A program made the position numbers and the translations under genes. From assembly GCF_902459705.1 (NCBI RefSeq), contig NZ_CABPRU010000001.1, positions 372,001-436,000 of the forward strand: a stretch of DNA of 64,000 bases, given 5' to 3'. The stretch is from Pandoraea terrigena (lineage in GTDB: Bacteria; Pseudomonadota; Gammaproteobacteria; Burkholderiales; Burkholderiaceae). The notes under the pieces were generated by a model. That model was given only the letters and a program-made list of their open reading frames with translations. It did no database searches and was not told where the DNA came from. Of this stretch, positions 55,120 through 63,998 are shown piece after piece. Each line of letters begins with the position of its first letter. The first letter of the stretch is position 1.

Positions 55120-56079
55120 ATGAAAATTGCAGTGCTCTGCTTTCCAAACGTGCAAATGCTGGACGTCGTCGGACCCGTGGAAGTGTTCCACGAAGCGGCG
55201 CGGCAAGCCGGAGCGCCGTCGACCTACCAGTTCGAAATTGTCTCCACGACGTCTGGCGAATTGCTGGCGTCAAATGGGATGCGAATCGCACCCGATGCGA
55301 CGCTGGAGACAAGCAGCCCGGATATCGATACGTTGCTGATTGCCGGCAGCCCATCGGTGCAGCTTCTGGAGGACGATGCCGCTATCCAGCACTGGATAGT
55401 GCGTTATGCCAGGACCGCGCGCCGTATCGGTTCCGTGTGCTCGGGCGCCCTCCTTCTCGCGCGTGCCGGCTTGCTCGACGGGCGCAAGGCAACCACACAC
55501 TGGAACTACACTGCGCGCCTGAGTCGTATGTACCCGAAGGTGGATGTCCAGCCGGACCAGATCTTCGTCAGGGACAACGGTATCTATACGTCGGCGGGCG
55601 TGACGGCGGGGATGGACCTCGCGTTGGCGCTTGTCGAGGAAGACCTGGGGCGCACCGTTGCCCTCAACGTCGCGCGGCAGTTCGTCATGTTTCTCAAGCG
55701 CCCCGGCGGCCAGTCGCAGTTCAGCGCTTACCTGACCGCCCAGGCGTCGGAGAAGAACGCCATACGAGACGTGCAGGAGTGGGTGCTCCAGAATCTGACC
55801 CAGACTTTATCGGTCGAAGCACTCTCGGAGCGCGCCGGCATGAGTGCGCGGAATTTCGCGCGAATCTTCAAGCAGGAATGTGGCACGACGCCCGCGTCTT
55901 TTGTGGAAGACGCGCGCATCGATGCGGCGCGCAGGTTGCTTGAGGAAACGAAACAGCCCCTGAAGAAGGTGGCGAGTCTGACGGGCTTTGCCGACCCGAA
56001 CGGACTGCGGCGCGCTTTCCTGCGTAAGCTGAGTGTCTCCCCAGTCGAGTACCGGCGACGCTTCCGGTTTGCCGCGTAG
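55120..56079 (+). CDS. GlxA-type AraC-family transcriptional regulator (second)
   Basis: From the ATG at 55120 the protein has 319 residues: a DJ-1/PfpI-like domain starting MKIAVLCFPNVQMLDVVGPVEVF with SVCSGALLLARAGLLDGRKATTHW, then AraC helix-turn-helix pair LSVEALSERAGMSARNFARIFKQECGTTPASF and PLKKVASLTGFADPNGLRRAF. An ATG at 55093 is a possible alternative start. It is clearly related in architecture to the regulator at 17127-18113. It may control one of the nearby transport or aconitase-like genes, but no operator was recognised. Confidence 0.9.
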   Translation: MKIAVLCFPNVQMLDVVGPVEVFHEAARQAGAPSTYQFEIVSTTSGELLASNGMRIAPDATLETSSPDIDTLLIAGSPSVQLLEDDAAIQHWIVRYARTARRIGSVCSGALLLARAGLLDGRKATTHWNYTARLSRMYPKVDVQPDQIFVRDNGIYTSAGVTAGMDLALALVEEDLGRTVALNVARQFVMFLKRPGGQSQFSAYLTAQASEKNAIRDVQEWVLQNLTQTLSVEALSERAGMSARNFARIFKQECGTTPASFVEDARIDAARRLLEETKQPLKKVASLTGFADPNGLRRAFLRKLSVSPVEYRRRFRFAA

Positions 56080-56112
56080 TGGCGCCCTGCCACCCATAAC
56101 CTTGCCTCAACC

Positions 56113-56208
56113 CCTTACGCCTTGACGCCCCGACGCCCCGACGCCCCGACGTCTTGACGCCTTGACGCCTTGACGCCTTGACGCCTCGACGCTTCTACGC
56201 TCCTACGC
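56113..56208. repeat. Tandem 8-bp repeat, 12 copies
   Basis: Twelve head-to-tail copies of an 8-base unit, mainly CTTGACGC and CCCGACGC with degenerate units at both ends. It fills most of the 192-base gap between the regulator gene and the convergent sugE-type gene. The copy number is likely to vary between strains. Confidence 0.9.
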
Positions 56209-56271
56209 CTTGAAATGTGATGTGGCTTGTCCGCCATTCGGAAAGCCACGCAGATCCCTCATGACGCGCCG

Positions 56272-56598
56272 CTAGGCGATCGCCCCCGCCGTAATGCGCA
56301 AGCCGACGACGCCAGACAGGATGAGCGCGATGCATACCACGCGCGCCACCGACGCCGACTCGCCGAGGAAGATCATGCCGACGATGGCCGTGCCGGCGGC
56401 GCCAATCCCCGTCCAGACCGCGTACGCGGTTCCTACCGGGAGCGATCTGAGCGATGTCGTCAGCAGCCAGATGCTGCCCAGCCCGGTGATGGCGGCATAG
56501 ACGCTTGGCCAGGGTCGGCTGAACCCCGCCGACCATTTCATCCCGAAGGCGAAAGCAATTTCCAGAAGTCCAGCGACACTGAGAACGATCCAAGACAT
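56272..56598 (-). CDS. SugE/Gdx-type small multidrug resistance family exporter
   Basis: This is a 108-residue protein with four membrane helices. The SMR glutamate is in the first helix (AGLLEIAFAFGMKWSAGFSR), and LPVGTAYAVWTGIGAAGTAIVG and LGESASVARVVCIALILSGVVGLR match the SugE (guanidinium exporter Gdx) subgroup better than EmrE. No guanidine riboswitch was recognised in the short space upstream, which holds instead the terminator of the preceding channel gene. Substrate is inferred. Confidence 0.87.
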   Translation of the reverse strand: MSWIVLSVAGLLEIAFAFGMKWSAGFSRPWPSVYAAITGLGSIWLLTTSLRSLPVGTAYAVWTGIGAAGTAIVGMIFLGESASVARVVCIALILSGVVGLRITAGAIA

Positions 56599-56630
56599 AG
56601 CGTATTACCGATGTAACGTAGGGGGCGACG

Positions 56631-56657
56631 AAAAAAACGCCCTCGGGTCGGAGGGCG
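56631..56657 (-). terminator. Rho-independent terminator after the TDT-type gene
   Basis: On the minus strand CGCCCTC (56657-56651), loop CGACCC, GAGGGCG (56644-56638) and TTTTTTT (56637-56631) form a clean terminator 21 bases past the stop of the channel gene. It separates that gene from the sugE-type gene. Confidence 0.92.
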
Positions 56658-56677
56658 CCGTGGCGATGCCGACACGC

Positions 56678-57664
56678 TCAGCCGACGAGGAGCCGATGCG
56701 TGAAGAGACGGTGCAACGTGCGCACGAAGAGGACGAGGATGGCAACGCTCAGGAAGGCCAGGATGAGTCCGGCAAGCGCCTTGAGCACCCAGGTATCCGA
56801 ATAGGCCGCGTACCGGATGGCCGCATTGGACAGCGCCGCGATTGGGAAGCTGATGGCCCACCAGGAGACAGCGAAAGGGATCGACCGGCGGAAGACCTTG
56901 AAGGCGAGCGTGATGAACAGGAACAGGCCGAAGTAGAAGAGCAGGCCCGCAAACATGTCTACATGGTGGATAACGTTCACGTACGCGAGGAAGCCCACCT
57001 CGAACGGCGCAATCATGATGATCAGCGACGGAACCATGCCGGTCGGCAGCGGTTCATGATGGACCACGCGAGAGAAGATCATCGTGAAGAACACGAGTGC
57101 CATCATCGTGCCGACGGCAATCGAGAACATGTTGACCTCGTGTGCCCACGCCATCGGCATCGTGCCACCCGCCACGGCGATATCGAGGGTCGCAACGCCA
57201 GGAATCAGCCAGGCCGGCGCCGCGTGGGTCGGGTCTTCCTTACCCCGAAAGAGTCGGCCAGCAATAATGAAGGCCAGACCGATGGTCAGCACGGCGCCGA
57301 AGGTCCAGACGACTTTGCCGAGCGCCGCGTCGTAGAAACCGATGACCGATGAGAGCAGCAGCACGGCAATCGTGATGGTGCCGAAGAAGTTGCCGGCGAC
57401 GGGATGATTGAATTCCGCTTTGACAACGGCGGGGTACCGCGCCCACTTCACGGCATAGCCGATGGCCAGGACAAGGAACGTGAGAATGGCAATGACGCCA
57501 ATCGTCTCTGCGATCGCCACATCGGCGCCGAAGAGCTGATGTGCGCCACGCCATGCAAGCGACAGTCCGGAGATGCCCATGACAGACGCAAACAAGTTGA
57601 CGGGAAGGTGCTTTACCGAACTACGCGGCTGAACATATCGCGGAGCGGTCGTTGCATGACTCAT
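56678..57664 (-). CDS. TDT/SLAC1-family anion channel or transporter (TehA-like)
   Basis: The 328-residue membrane protein has about ten hydrophobic segments and starts at the ATG complementary to 57662-57664, with GAGGA upstream. The N-terminal VKHLPVNLFASVMGISGLSLAWR and EFNHPVAGNFFGTI motifs, and WALSFP-type WWAISFPIAALSNAAIRYA, are those of the tellurite-resistance/dicarboxylate transporter (TehA, SLAC1) family. Likely an anion channel; the ion is unknown. It is divergent from the aconitase-like gene, with 293 bases between. Confidence 0.88.
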   Translation of the reverse strand: MSHATTAPRYVQPRSSVKHLPVNLFASVMGISGLSLAWRGAHQLFGADVAIAETIGVIAILTFLVLAIGYAVKWARYPAVVKAEFNHPVAGNFFGTITIAVLLLSSVIGFYDAALGKVVWTFGAVLTIGLAFIIAGRLFRGKEDPTHAAPAWLIPGVATLDIAVAGGTMPMAWAHEVNMFSIAVGTMMALVFFTMIFSRVVHHEPLPTGMVPSLIIMIAPFEVGFLAYVNVIHHVDMFAGLLFYFGLFLFITLAFKVFRRSIPFAVSWWAISFPIAALSNAAIRYAAYSDTWVLKALAGLILAFLSVAILVLFVRTLHRLFTHRLLVG

Positions 57665-57957
57665 GATGTCCTCACTGACTTTCGGTCGTACGCCGGTGCC
57701 GCAGTGGCTACCGGACTCGCGAGAGCGAAGCGCCGTTCGCGTCGTGAGGGAATTATGGGCGGCGTTGGGCAAGACCGAAAGTGATGCAATGCGGCAATTC
57801 CTGCCAACGTTGTGACAAACGTTGCCAGTGGGTCGGAAAGGCGCGCCGGCGATGGGGCAGGGGCAGGGGCCATCGCAAATCGGAATGGTGACCTGCACGA
57901 ATCGGCACTTCGGGATCTCGGGAGCGTTCGGTACATTTTCGGGACTAGGAGCGCGGT

Positions 57958-59961
57958 ATGAGCAAACTTCACATTCCAGGCCGAATACTTTTCCTCAGCG
58001 ACGACCCCAACACGATCGACATCCAGCTTCACGGGCGTTCATTGACACTTGCCCAGGCAGGGTCGCTGCGCAACGATGTGTCGACCGACGAGATCACACC
58101 GATTCCGGTGCTGACGTATTACGACGACCGCCTGGGACGCTACCCCTACGTCGGCCTGAAGGCTGGCGATCGTACCCCGATCGGCACGGACAGCGTGAAG
58201 CGCGGCGGGTTCAGCGTGACGGTCGCTGGCAAACGTTACGGGAAGGGCTCTTCGCGCGAGCATAGTCCGGTCGCGGAGCGCCGGGCGGGGGTGGTTCTGG
58301 TCATCGCGGAAAGCTTTGAGCGCATCTATCGGCAAAACGCCGACAATGTCGGCCTGTTCACCTCGACGGACTTCGGACTCATCGACCGTATCCAGCGCGG
58401 CGAGGCGATCGACATCGAAGCGCTGGTGGCGCCGCGTGACACGCTCGCGGCCGCGATTCTGAGGCAGGGCGGCCTGCTCAAGTACGGCCAGGCACGCATG
58501 CGCGAAGTTCGCCCTTACGCCATGGCGGGCACGTCGCCCCGGCCGCGGACCCTCGCGGAAAAGATCCTGTCGCGTCATCTCGTCGTGACCGACGATGTCG
58601 ACGGCAGTCTGCAACCGGGGGTCGGCGGCTTCGTGAAGGCCGACTGGCGCTTCATTCATGAGTACTACACGGGCATGTGCGCCCACATGCTGCATGCGGC
58701 ATTCGGGCGACCGACCGTGCTCCATGAACCGCAGTCGATCATCGCCTTCGAAGATCATCTGTCGTATTCGAATCGTAGCCCGGCCCATCGTCAGGACGGG
58801 CTGATGACCGGCGTGTACCAATTGTCCAACGCGCATCGCGACTTCGTCCGCGAGTACGGCGTCCGTCATCACGGCTACCTCGGCGACGCCGACGTGGCGC
58901 ATGGGAAAGGGTCCGAAGGCATCTCGCATGCCGTCATGGCCGAGACCTACGCACTGCCCGGCCAGGTCGTGGTCGGCACGGACTCCCACACTCCGCACTG
59001 CGGCGCGGTGGGTTGTGTGGCGTTCGGCGTCGGAACGACGGACATGGCCAACAGCATGGTCACCGGTGCCGTGCGGTTGACGGTGCCCGAGTCGCTGCGC
59101 ATCGATCTCGTGGGCACGATTCCCGCCGGCGTGACGGCAAAGGACATCGTGCTCGAACTGCTCGCGCAGCCGCGCATCAAGGCAGGCGCGGGCGTGGGCA
59201 GGATCTTTGAGTTCGCGGGCGAGGCGATCAGGCAGTTGTCGACGGACGAGCGCGCGACGCTGACCAACATGACCGCCGAACTCGGCGGATTTACCGGCAT
59301 CGTTGCCCCGGACGCGGAAACGGTTCGATTCCTTCGCGAACGCCGAGGCGTGACGTTCGTCATTGAAGACTGGATGCACAGTGATGAGGGCGCGGTCTAT
59401 GCGGAAGTCATTCGCATCGACTGCAGCGCCGTCGTCCCGATGGTGGCGAGGCCGGGCGATCCCGGAAACGGCGTGCCGATCACCGAAGTCACCGAACGAC
59501 CGATCCGCTTCGACATCGCCTACGGCGGATCTTGCACCGCCGGTAAGCGTGAAGATTTCGACGATTACCATACGGTCCTGTCATGGGCGGCGGAGCGCGG
59601 ACTGGTGGTGCCCTCGCATGTGAAGTTGTATCTGCAGTTCGGGACCGTCGCCGTTCGGGACTACTGCGAGCGTCGTGGCTACCTGAAAGCGTTCGAACAG
59701 GTCGGCGCGGAACTGTTGCAGCCGGCATGTGGCGCGTGTGCGAACTGTGGCCCGGGGTCGTCGACGCACGCCGGCCAGGTGACGATCAGCGCCATCAATC
59801 GGAACTTCCCCGGGCGCTCCGGACCCGGCAACGTATGGTTGGCCAGTCCGCCGACGGTCGCTGCGAGCGCCATTGCCGGTGAGCTGGTGTCGTTTGAGGA
59901 ATTGCAACGACGGTTCGATGATCGCGCACCCGTCGCACAAACGTTTGCGGGAGATGAGTGA
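57958..59961 (+). CDS. Aconitase-family hydro-lyase with swapped domain order
   Basis: The 667-residue protein has the small swivel domain first (about residues 1-190: LRNDVSTDEITP, RYGKGSSREHSPVAERRAGVVLVIAESFERIYRQNADNVGL) and then the large iron-sulfur part (LAEKILSRHLV onward). This is the reverse of classical aconitases. Cluster ligands are the Cys in VVGTDSHTPHCGAVG and the CxxC in PACGACANCGPGSSTHAG. GGSCTAGKREDFDDY and GLVVPSHVKLYLQFG are family motifs. It could act on a 2-hydroxy di- or tricarboxylate. The true substrate is unknown; the neighbours (TDT channel, GlxA regulator) give no firm clue. Confidence 0.88.
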   Translation: MSKLHIPGRILFLSDDPNTIDIQLHGRSLTLAQAGSLRNDVSTDEITPIPVLTYYDDRLGRYPYVGLKAGDRTPIGTDSVKRGGFSVTVAGKRYGKGSSREHSPVAERRAGVVLVIAESFERIYRQNADNVGLFTSTDFGLIDRIQRGEAIDIEALVAPRDTLAAAILRQGGLLKYGQARMREVRPYAMAGTSPRPRTLAEKILSRHLVVTDDVDGSLQPGVGGFVKADWRFIHEYYTGMCAHMLHAAFGRPTVLHEPQSIIAFEDHLSYSNRSPAHRQDGLMTGVYQLSNAHRDFVREYGVRHHGYLGDADVAHGKGSEGISHAVMAETYALPGQVVVGTDSHTPHCGAVGCVAFGVGTTDMANSMVTGAVRLTVPESLRIDLVGTIPAGVTAKDIVLELLAQPRIKAGAGVGRIFEFAGEAIRQLSTDERATLTNMTAELGGFTGIVAPDAETVRFLRERRGVTFVIEDWMHSDEGAVYAEVIRIDCSAVVPMVARPGDPGNGVPITEVTERPIRFDIAYGGSCTAGKREDFDDYHTVLSWAAERGLVVPSHVKLYLQFGTVAVRDYCERRGYLKAFEQVGAELLQPACGACANCGPGSSTHAGQVTISAINRNFPGRSGPGNVWLASPPTVAASAIAGELVSFEELQRRFDDRAPVAQTFAGDE

Positions 59962-59990
59962 CGCGGACCATGTGCAAAAAACGTGGCGTC

Positions 59991-60013
59991 AATATACTGG
60001 GGTAGAGTATATT
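59991..60013. promoter_or_regulatory. RcnR-like operator upstream of rcnA
   Basis: AATATACT-GGGGTAG-AGTATATT is a perfect 8-bp dyad around a G-tract, 31 bases before the rcnA start. The RcnR operator is known to have the form TACT-G-tract-AGTA. No rcnR gene lies next to it in this window, so the regulator must be elsewhere. Confidence 0.75.
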
Positions 60014-60044
60014 TGCGCCATCGACACTTTGCACTTTCTCTATC

Positions 60045-61166
60045 ATGGCCGACTTCGCAAACCTACTTCAGCAGGGTAACGCGTGGCTGTTCATCCCCAG
60101 CGCAATCCTGCTGGGGGCGCTTCATGGGCTGGAGCCAGGACATTCCAAGACGATGATGGCCGCGTTCATCGTGGCCATTCGCGGCACCGTCGGGCAAGCG
60201 GTGCTGCTCGGCCTGTCCGCGACGCTGTCGCATACGGCGGTCGTCTGGGCCGTGGCGCTGGGCGGGTTGTATCTCGGCCGGAATTGGAATGCCGAAGCGA
60301 CCGAACCGTACTTCCAGGTGGCGTCAGCGGCGCTGATCATCGCCGTTGCCTGCTGGATGATCTGGCGGACCTGGCGCGACCAGCATCATCATGACCCTCA
60401 TCACGGTCACGAGCATGATCACGGCCACACCCACGAGCATGACGACGTGCGGGTGATCGATACCGGACACGGTCTGGTTCGTCTGGCGATATTCGAGGAC
60501 GGGGTGCCGCCCCGCTTCCGGCTGTTTCGTCAAGGAAACCACGGACACGACTGGGCCGCGGAGAACGCACGGATCGAAACCGAACGCCCGGGAGGCACCC
60601 GACAGACGTTTACGTTTGCGCAGCGTGACGGGTATCTCGAATCTGTCGAAGCGATACCGGAACCTCACGCGTTCAACGTGCGCCTGCTGCTGGAGCATGG
60701 CTTCCATCGCCATCATTACGACGTCGAATTCGCGGAGCACGATCATTCGCATGAAGGCCTCGACGTGTCCTCCGATGCGTACCAGGACGCCCACGAGCAG
60801 GCTCACGCCAACGATATCCGGCGCCGCTTCGCGAATCGCGAGGTCACGACCGGCCAGATCGTCATGTTCGGCCTGACGGGCGGACTGGTGCCCTGTCCGG
60901 CGTCCATCACGGTGCTGCTGCTTTGCCTTCAACTCAAGAAGTTCGTGCTCGGCGCCGGGCTGGTGCTGTGCTTCAGTATCGGACTCGCGCTGACCATGGT
61001 GGCCTCAGGTACGCTCGCCGCGCTCAGCGTCAAGCACGTGTCCAGGCGTTGGAGCGGCTTTGGGGAGTTCGCGCGCAAGGCTCCGTATTTCTCCAGTGCC
61101 CTGATTGTGATGGTCGGTTTGTACGTGGGCTACCAGGGATATCTCGGCCTGACGGCGACTCACTGA
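60045..61166 (+). CDS. rcnA: Nickel/cobalt efflux protein RcnA
   Basis: This is a 373-residue inner-membrane exporter. LLGALHGLEPGHSKTMMAAFIVAIRGT near the N terminus and GQIVMFGLTGGLVPCPASITVLLLCLQLKK are RcnA signatures. A cytosolic His-rich loop lies between helices (HHHDPHHGHEHDHGHTHEHDD, about residues 112-132), and further His clusters occur near HGFHRHHYDVEFAEHDHSHE. It exports Ni2+ and Co2+ when in excess, which suits an organism that imports nickel for urease. An RcnR-type operator precedes it. Confidence 0.94.
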   Translation: MADFANLLQQGNAWLFIPSAILLGALHGLEPGHSKTMMAAFIVAIRGTVGQAVLLGLSATLSHTAVVWAVALGGLYLGRNWNAEATEPYFQVASAALIIAVACWMIWRTWRDQHHHDPHHGHEHDHGHTHEHDDVRVIDTGHGLVRLAIFEDGVPPRFRLFRQGNHGHDWAAENARIETERPGGTRQTFTFAQRDGYLESVEAIPEPHAFNVRLLLEHGFHRHHYDVEFAEHDHSHEGLDVSSDAYQDAHEQAHANDIRRRFANREVTTGQIVMFGLTGGLVPCPASITVLLLCLQLKKFVLGAGLVLCFSIGLALTMVASGTLAALSVKHVSRRWSGFGEFARKAPYFSSALIVMVGLYVGYQGYLGLTATH

Positions 61167-61473
61167 CGTCGCATTTTCCGGTGATTGGCGTGTGTGACTC
61201 ACACGCCAGCGCCTGCCTTCCCGATTCGTGCGCGACGCCGATCGCGATAACGCCGGTGCAGCGGGCATCGCTCGTGGCGACAGCCCGTGGAATCGCAGTT
61301 CGTCATGATGTTCGTCATTTCGGCGAGAAAATGATAATTTTCGACGAATTGACGCTACATTTCATCCGACGCTCTCCCTAAAATGGTGACAGTGGTGTTG
61401 CGCAAACGTCGACGTCATCGATTCGGCGCGTTGCCAAGCCCATCGTTCGACGTTTCCATTCGAGGGGGAGACC
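61167..61473. other. Gap of about 300 bases without a gene
   Basis: I see no supported gene or RNA here. An AT-richer part near 61310-61380 (GAGAAAATGATAATTTTCGACG) includes the dyad GAAAATGATAATTTTC and may hold the promoter of the next gene. Confidence 0.5.
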
Positions 61474-62571
61474 ATGAAGAAGATCGCCTTGCTTGGCGCG
61501 GGACACATCGGCCAGACCATCGCGCGCCTGTTGCACGATAGCGGTGATTACCGCGTCACGGTTTTCGACCGCAACGCGCAGGCGGCGACGGTGGTGCGCG
61601 ACTATGCCCACGCGTTCGTTGAACTGACGGGCTGCGACACGGGCACGCTGCAACAGGCCGTCTCGGGCCACGACGCGGTCGTCAATGCGCTGCCCTACAC
61701 CATGGCGACGAGCGCCGCGACGGCTGCCGTCGCGGCGGGATGCCATTACTTCGACCTGACCGAGGACGTGGCGGCAACGCACACGATTCAGCAACTGGCC
61801 GAGGGGGCATCCACCGTGCTGATGCCGCAATGCGGCCTGGCCCCTGGCTTCATCGCCATCGCGGCGCATCATCTGGCGGCCACCTTCGAACAGGTCGACT
61901 CGGTGAAGATGCGCGTCGGCGCCTTGCCGGCGTTTCCCACCAACTCGCTGAAGTACAACCTGACGTGGAGTGTCGACGGACTCATCAACGAGTACTGCCA
62001 GCCGTGCGAAGCGATTCGCGATGGGATCCGGCTAAGCGTTCAGCCCCTGGAAGATCTGGAGCACTTCTCGCTCGATGGCGTGGAGTATGAGGCGTTCAAC
62101 ACCTCGGGTGGGCTGGGCACGCTGTGCGAAACCCTCAGCGGGCGTGTGCGCGATCTCGATTACAAATCCGTGCGCTATCCGGGCCACGGGGCGTTGATGA
62201 AGGTGCTGCTCAATGAACTGCGCCTGAAGGACGATCCGGAAACGATCAAGACGATTCTCCGGCGCGCCGTGCCGAGCACCTTGCAGGACGTGGTGCTGAT
62301 CTTCGTGGTCGTGAGCGGTCTTCGCGGCGGGGTGCTGACGCAGGAAGTCTTTGCGCGGAAGATCTTCGCCGAGCGCAACAACGGCCACAGCGCCAGCGCG
62401 ATACAGATCACCACGGCGTCGGCCATCTGCGCGGCGGTGGATATGTTCTTCGCCGGACAGTTGCCGCAACGCGGCTTCGTGCGCCAGGAACAGATTGCCC
62501 TGGCGGACTTCCTGGCCAACCGGTTCGGCCAGGTCTACGCGCACTCGACGCATATTGAATCCCTCTCCTGA
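61474..62571 (+). CDS. Saccharopine dehydrogenase family protein
   Basis: The 365-residue protein has an N-terminal dinucleotide-binding motif MKKIALLGAGHIGQTIARLLHDSG, VVNALPYTMATSAATAAVAAGCHYFDLTED and QCGLAPGFIAIAAHHLA, all typical of the saccharopine dehydrogenase / lysine-ketoglutarate reductase-like family. The start has GAGGGGGAGA upstream. The exact reaction is unknown: relatives include saccharopine, carboxynorspermidine and other opine-type dehydrogenases. It stands alone between rcnA and the desulfurase-like gene. Confidence 0.88.
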   Translation: MKKIALLGAGHIGQTIARLLHDSGDYRVTVFDRNAQAATVVRDYAHAFVELTGCDTGTLQQAVSGHDAVVNALPYTMATSAATAAVAAGCHYFDLTEDVAATHTIQQLAEGASTVLMPQCGLAPGFIAIAAHHLAATFEQVDSVKMRVGALPAFPTNSLKYNLTWSVDGLINEYCQPCEAIRDGIRLSVQPLEDLEHFSLDGVEYEAFNTSGGLGTLCETLSGRVRDLDYKSVRYPGHGALMKVLLNELRLKDDPETIKTILRRAVPSTLQDVVLIFVVVSGLRGGVLTQEVFARKIFAERNNGHSASAIQITTASAICAAVDMFFAGQLPQRGFVRQEQIALADFLANRFGQVYAHSTHIESLS

Positions 62572-62837
62572 GGTCGGCGAGGCGCTGCCTCGCAAAAATT
62601 ACGACGACCCGGCAGGCGAGTCGCCCACCGTCAGCGCCCGGGGGGGGGGGGCGGGATGGACGTCACCGTGCGATTCCCCGCCAGTGAGGGGAATCGGTCG
62701 CGGCCGGATGAAAATTCCTGATTTGGCGCTATTTCGGGAAAAAATTTACCTGAAACGTTCGACTAACGAGGAATTCCGCAAGCCTTTTCTCGGTTGCGGC
62801 GCGTACGATCGATGCACTTTTTATCCGGGGTCCGATC

Positions 62838-63998
62838 ATGCGCGAGACTGCACCACTCCATTACTTCGATTACGCCGCCACCACACCCGCGGACGCGGCC
62901 GTGATTGCCGCCATGGCCGATTGCCTCGGCGTGGACGGTGTCTTCGGCAATCCGGCGTCGAGTTCGCATGCGCCGGGCGTGAGTGCGCGTCGTCTTGTGG
63001 AGCGCTCGCGTGCTCAGGTTGCGGCGCTCATCGGTGCCGAGGCGGCCGAGATCGTGTGGACGTCGGGTGCCACCGAGTCGAACAATCTCGCGCTCAAAGG
63101 ATATGCGGAACGCGGCCAGGCGCGCGCGCACCTCGTGACGAGCGTGCTCGAACACAAAGCGATTCTCGACACGATGGCGTGCCTGGAATCGCGCGGCGCA
63201 TCCGTCACGTATCTCACGCCTTCGGCCACCGGCGAGATCACCGCCGACGCCGTGTCGGCGGCGCTGCGTCCCGACACCGGGCTGGTGTCGCTCATGCTCG
63301 TCAACAACGAGCTTGGCACGCTGACCGACGTGGCGGCGATTGCAAAGGTGGTGCACGCGGCCGGGGCGCTGCTGCATGTCGACGCCGCGCAAGCGCTTGG
63401 CAAGACGCCTGTCGACGTCAGGGCAATGGGCATCGACCTGCTTTCGATGTCGGCGCACAAGGTCTACGGCCCCAAGGGCATGGGTGCGCTGTACGTTCGT
63501 CAGGATGTGATGGCGCGCATCGCGCCGCAGATGCACGGCGGCGGCCATGAGCGAGGCTTGCGCTCCGGCACGCTGGCGACGCATCAGATCGTCGGCATGG
63601 GCACCGCATGCGAACTCGCCAGGCAGACGATGGCGACGGACAATGCACGCATCGCACAACTGAGTCGCCGTTTCCTCGACGGGGTGTTAAGGCTTGATGG
63701 CGTCGTGCATAACGCTGCGACGGCGCAGCGTATTCCTCACACGCTGAGCTTGACGGTGCGGCATCCGGGTTTCGCCACGTTCATGCTCAACGGGAACCTG
63801 GCGGTGTCGTCGACGTCGGCCTGCAACTCGGCGTCGGGGCAGCCGTCCCATGTGCTGAGTGCCATCGGTCTTGACAACGAAGCCGCGAGCCGTACGGTGC
63901 GTGTGAGCCTCGGACGCTTCACGACCGAAGCGTCGGTCGACTTCGCAACGGCGTGCTTCGAGCGTGCCATCGGACAGTGTCGCGCGTTAGCCGCCTGA
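62838..63998 (+). CDS. Cysteine desulfurase (NifS/IscS)-family protein
   Basis: This PLP-dependent class V aminotransferase-fold protein has 386 residues. It begins LHYFDYAATTPADAAVIAAM, has VWTSGATESNNLALKG, the PLP lysine in DLLSMSAHKVYGPKGMGALYVR, and the active-site cysteine loop SSTSACNSASGQPSHVLSAIG, shorter than in IscS and more like NifS- or CsdB-type loops. No Fe-S assembly genes lie next to it in the window, so its sulfur acceptor is unknown. The 266-base gap before it includes a run of G bases near 62641-62650 and an AT-rich promoter-like part. Confidence 0.92.
   Translation: MRETAPLHYFDYAATTPADAAVIAAMADCLGVDGVFGNPASSSHAPGVSARRLVERSRAQVAALIGAEAAEIVWTSGATESNNLALKGYAERGQARAHLVTSVLEHKAILDTMACLESRGASVTYLTPSATGEITADAVSAALRPDTGLVSLMLVNNELGTLTDVAAIAKVVHAAGALLHVDAAQALGKTPVDVRAMGIDLLSMSAHKVYGPKGMGALYVRQDVMARIAPQMHGGGHERGLRSGTLATHQIVGMGTACELARQTMATDNARIAQLSRRFLDGVLRLDGVVHNAATAQRIPHTLSLTVRHPGFATFMLNGNLAVSSTSACNSASGQPSHVLSAIGLDNEAASRTVRVSLGRFTTEASVDFATACFERAIGQCRALAA

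Noticed and set aside
56599-56677. Guanidine riboswitch before the sugE-type gene
   Set aside because: The conspicuous hairpin there is the T-run terminator of the upstream channel gene; no guanidine aptamer motif was recognised.
62641-62650. Run of G bases as a phase-variation tract
   Set aside because: It lies well outside any reading frame and promoter spacing I can define, so no functional claim is supported.
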